From: Acidobacteriota bacterium
GTDB taxonomy: Bacteria > Acidobacteriota > Vicinamibacteria > Vicinamibacterales > 2-12-FULL-66-21
DNA length: 6,689 nt
Direction: 5' to 3'
Assembly (NCBI GenBank): GCA_013817065.1
Contig: JACDDJ010000259.1
Location: forward strand, 1-6,689
In this document: one piece after another, positions 5,036-6,689 of the stretch
How positions within the stretch are numbered: position 1 is the stretch's first letter
Layout of the letters: each line of letters starts with the position of its first letter
Position numbers and translations under genes: made by a program
The notes under the pieces: model-generated
What the model was told of the DNA's origin: nothing
Database searches by the model: none
What the model saw: only the letters and a program-made list of their open reading frames with translations

Positions 5036-6642
5036 TGGGGTGGTTTAGCGCGGTGATCGAGCAACGCAAGTTCAGAGTCTGGGCACTCGCTGCGGTCCTG
5101 GTGGTGACCATGGCCGCTCTGGCGGGCGGCATCGCAACAGGCACCACAACCACCTGTAGCAACCCGGCAACGCTGAGCGGTAGCGCGTTCGAGATCGATA
5201 ATGACGCGAACCTGGTGGTCAACACGCCCAGTTGTATCGACTGGCTCACCGGCGGAACCGGCACCAGTATGCGAGACGGTGTGCTGGCGAAGAACGATAA
5301 GCCGACCGGCACGGGCGACGACTCGTTCGGCCAAGGCACGGCGGAGAACAACCCCAACCCGACGATCGTTACCGGCTCGATCCCGCCCAACAAGAGCGAC
5401 CTGAAGGCGTTCGGCGTGTTCACCGAGGATGAATTCCTGGAGCTGTTCTGGTCGCGTGTGCAGAACCCGTCCGGTACGACCAACATGGACTTCGAGCTCA
5501 ACCAGAACTTCTGTGACGGCACGGCCACCCTGTGCGCCAACAACGGCACAGCGAGGAAGCCTGTCTACGTCACGCCGAAGCGGACGAGCGGTGACAAGCT
5601 GATCACCTATGACCTCTCCCAGGGCGGAACCCACCCGGGAATCTCGATCAGGACATGGACCGGTTCGGCATGGGGTCCGGCTGTTGTGATCAGCACCGGT
5701 GGTAGCAACGCGGATGCGCTGGGGTCGATCAACACGTCGCTGATTCCGGCGACTGACACCGGTGGTACAACCGGCGGGCTTACAACGGCTCTCGGTAGCC
5801 AGGACCCGTACACCTTCGGTGAGGCCGCGATCTCGTTCGACGCGCTGTTCGGCGAGGGGGCGTGCGGCACGTTCGGCTCTGCCTACCTCAAGAGCCGCTC
5901 CTCGGACGCGTTCACGTCCGAGATCAAGGACTTTGTGGCACCCGAGCAGGTGAACATCTCCAACTGCAGCGCGCTGACCACGGACGCAACCGACAGCGTG
6001 ACTATCGGCAGTTCGATCAGCGACACCGCGACCCTTAGTGGGGTAAGAACCAACGCAGGTGGCACGATCACCTTCAAGGCCTACGGTCCGAACGACGCTG
6101 ATTGTAGCGGCCCCGTGGCGTACACCAACACGGTGAACGTCAACAACACAGACGGCGACAGCAACGGCGACTACGGCTCGGGCAGCTTCACCCCGACCGC
6201 CTCTGGAACCTACCGTTGGACCGCCGACTACAGTGGCGATGGCAACAACGAGTCTGCGTCCTCTCCCTGTAACGCTCCCGACGAGTCGAGCGTCGTGAAC
6301 AAGGCGCCGGCGACCATCGATACCGCGCAGGAACTCTTCCCGCAGGACTCGGCGACGCTCTCCGCGACCGCCGATGGAACGCCGACGGGAGACGTCGACT
6401 TCGCTCTGTACGGACCGAACGACGCCACCTGCAGCGGAACCCCAGTTTACACGCAGAATAACGTCGCGCTCACGAACGGCACGGCGAACACGGATAACAC
6501 CGATCTCTCGGTGGACCAGGCCAGCAGCGGTAACTACAAGTGGGTCGTCGAATACAGCGGCGATGACACACACAACACCGCCACGAGCGCGTGCGGAAAG
6601 GAGGCTTTCACGGCGACGATAGACAACGACACAACCAACTAG
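5035..6642 (+). CDS. exported protein with two Ig-like repeats
   Basis: This 535-residue protein is probably secreted. The N-terminus has a basic stretch (EQRKFR, 9-14), a hydrophobic core (about 15-30) and a likely signal-peptidase site after ALA (28-30). Residues 40-310 form a Thr/Asn/Gly-rich, beta-type region with stretches such as DDSFGQGT, SIPPNKSDLKAFGV, FLELFWSRVQNPSGTTNMDF and LITYDLSQGG. From memory these resemble the N-terminal domain of many uncharacterised actinobacterial surface proteins. Two related Ig-like repeats follow (about 319-421 and 426-530). Both contain YGPNDA.CSG.P.YT and later Y.W...YSGD. Each has a cysteine pair (C357/C412 and C466/C520) that could form a disulfide outside the cell. 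The C-terminus (IDNDTTN) has no LPXTG motif, membrane helix or charged tail. The protein may therefore be released, held non-covalently, or anchored by an uncleaved N-terminal helix. No catalytic motif is visible, so an adhesive or structural role is inference. A long structured leader and a coupled upstream ORF precede the gene. Confidence 0.85.
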   Translation: MGWFSAVIEQRKFRVWALAAVLVVTMAALAGGIATGTTTTCSNPATLSGSAFEIDNDANLVVNTPSCIDWLTGGTGTSMRDGVLAKNDKPTGTGDDSFGQGTAENNPNPTIVTGSIPPNKSDLKAFGVFTEDEFLELFWSRVQNPSGTTNMDFELNQNFCDGTATLCANNGTARKPVYVTPKRTSGDKLITYDLSQGGTHPGISIRTWTGSAWGPAVVISTGGSNADALGSINTSLIPATDTGGTTGGLTTALGSQDPYTFGEAAISFDALFGEGACGTFGSAYLKSRSSDAFTSEIKDFVAPEQVNISNCSALTTDATDSVTIGSSISDTATLSGVRTNAGGTITFKAYGPNDADCSGPVAYTNTVNVNNTDGDSNGDYGSGSFTPTASGTYRWTADYSGDGNNESASSPCNAPDESSVVNKAPATIDTAQELFPQDSATLSATADGTPTGDVDFALYGPNDATCSGTPVYTQNNVALTNGTANTDNTDLSVDQASSGNYKWVVEYSGDDTHNTATSACGKEAFTATIDNDTTN

Positions 6643-6648
6643 CGCAGC

Positions 6649-6675
6649 GCTGACGCCGGCCCTCCCCGGCACAGC
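6649..6675 (+). terminator. candidate terminator hairpin after the exported-protein gene
   Basis: GCTG (6649-6652) and GCCGG (6655-6659) pair with CCGGC (6666-6670) and CAGC (6672-6675), giving a 9-bp stem with a small internal loop and a 6-nt apical loop, starting 7 nt after the TAG. No T-run follows within the window, so it could be a non-canonical terminator or a 3' stability hairpin. Confidence 0.4.
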
Positions 6676-6689
6676 AAGCGGGCGGAGGC

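Noticed and set aside
4942..6672. 576-codon open frame on the - strand covering the whole exported-protein gene
   Set aside because: It is exactly antisense to a gene with a signal peptide, repeats and a perfect ribosome-binding site. Its translation is Arg/Val/Gly-rich with no recognisable domain, as expected for the complement of a GC-rich gene with few A/T third positions.

Overview
The window comes from a high-GC bacterium. Frequent G/C third positions, a GTG start and strong AGGAGG-type ribosome-binding sites fit a Gram-positive high-GC lineage. The secreted Ig-like protein at the right end resembles a type I remember from Actinobacteria. A deep-branching actinobacterium such as the Rubrobacter/Thermoleophilia group is plausible, partly because ATA isoleucine codons are fairly common for such GC-rich DNA, but this is inference and not proven by anything in the window.

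Positions 1-4346 hold the distal end of a respiratory complex I operon, all on the + strand: the C-terminal three quarters of nuoL (5' end outside the window), then nuoM (ATGA overlap) and nuoN (3 nt gap, GTG start). These encode the three antiporter-like proton-translocating subunits of the membrane arm. The key glutamate and lysine residues are visible in all three, apart from the start of NuoL, which lies outside the window. NuoM departs from the usual family sequence just after its first conserved lysine.

Positions 4347-5034 (688 nt) contain no long gene but are rich in signals. A weak hairpin follows nuoN. A GC-rich stretch of nested inverted repeats (4393-4534) comes next, then a 10-bp-stem dyad (4599-4627). 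An AT-rich patch (25% GC over 4661-4700) carries an extended -10 promoter. After it comes what looks like a roughly 350-nt structured 5' leader: a four-way-junction RNA (4711-4801), further hairpins, a competing long-range pairing, and a 15-codon upstream ORF with its own ribosome-binding site. The upstream ORF contains an exact 12-bp tandem duplication and ends in TAATG, overlapping the start of the next gene.

Positions 5035-6642 encode a 535-residue exported protein: signal peptide, a large beta-rich N-terminal domain, two related Ig-like repeats each with a cysteine pair, and no visible wall or membrane anchor at the C-terminus. A GC-rich hairpin follows it.

The most interesting part is the leader of this exported protein. 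It combines a compact multi-hairpin RNA, a mutually exclusive pairing and a translationally coupled small ORF, and it does not match any riboswitch core I can recall.
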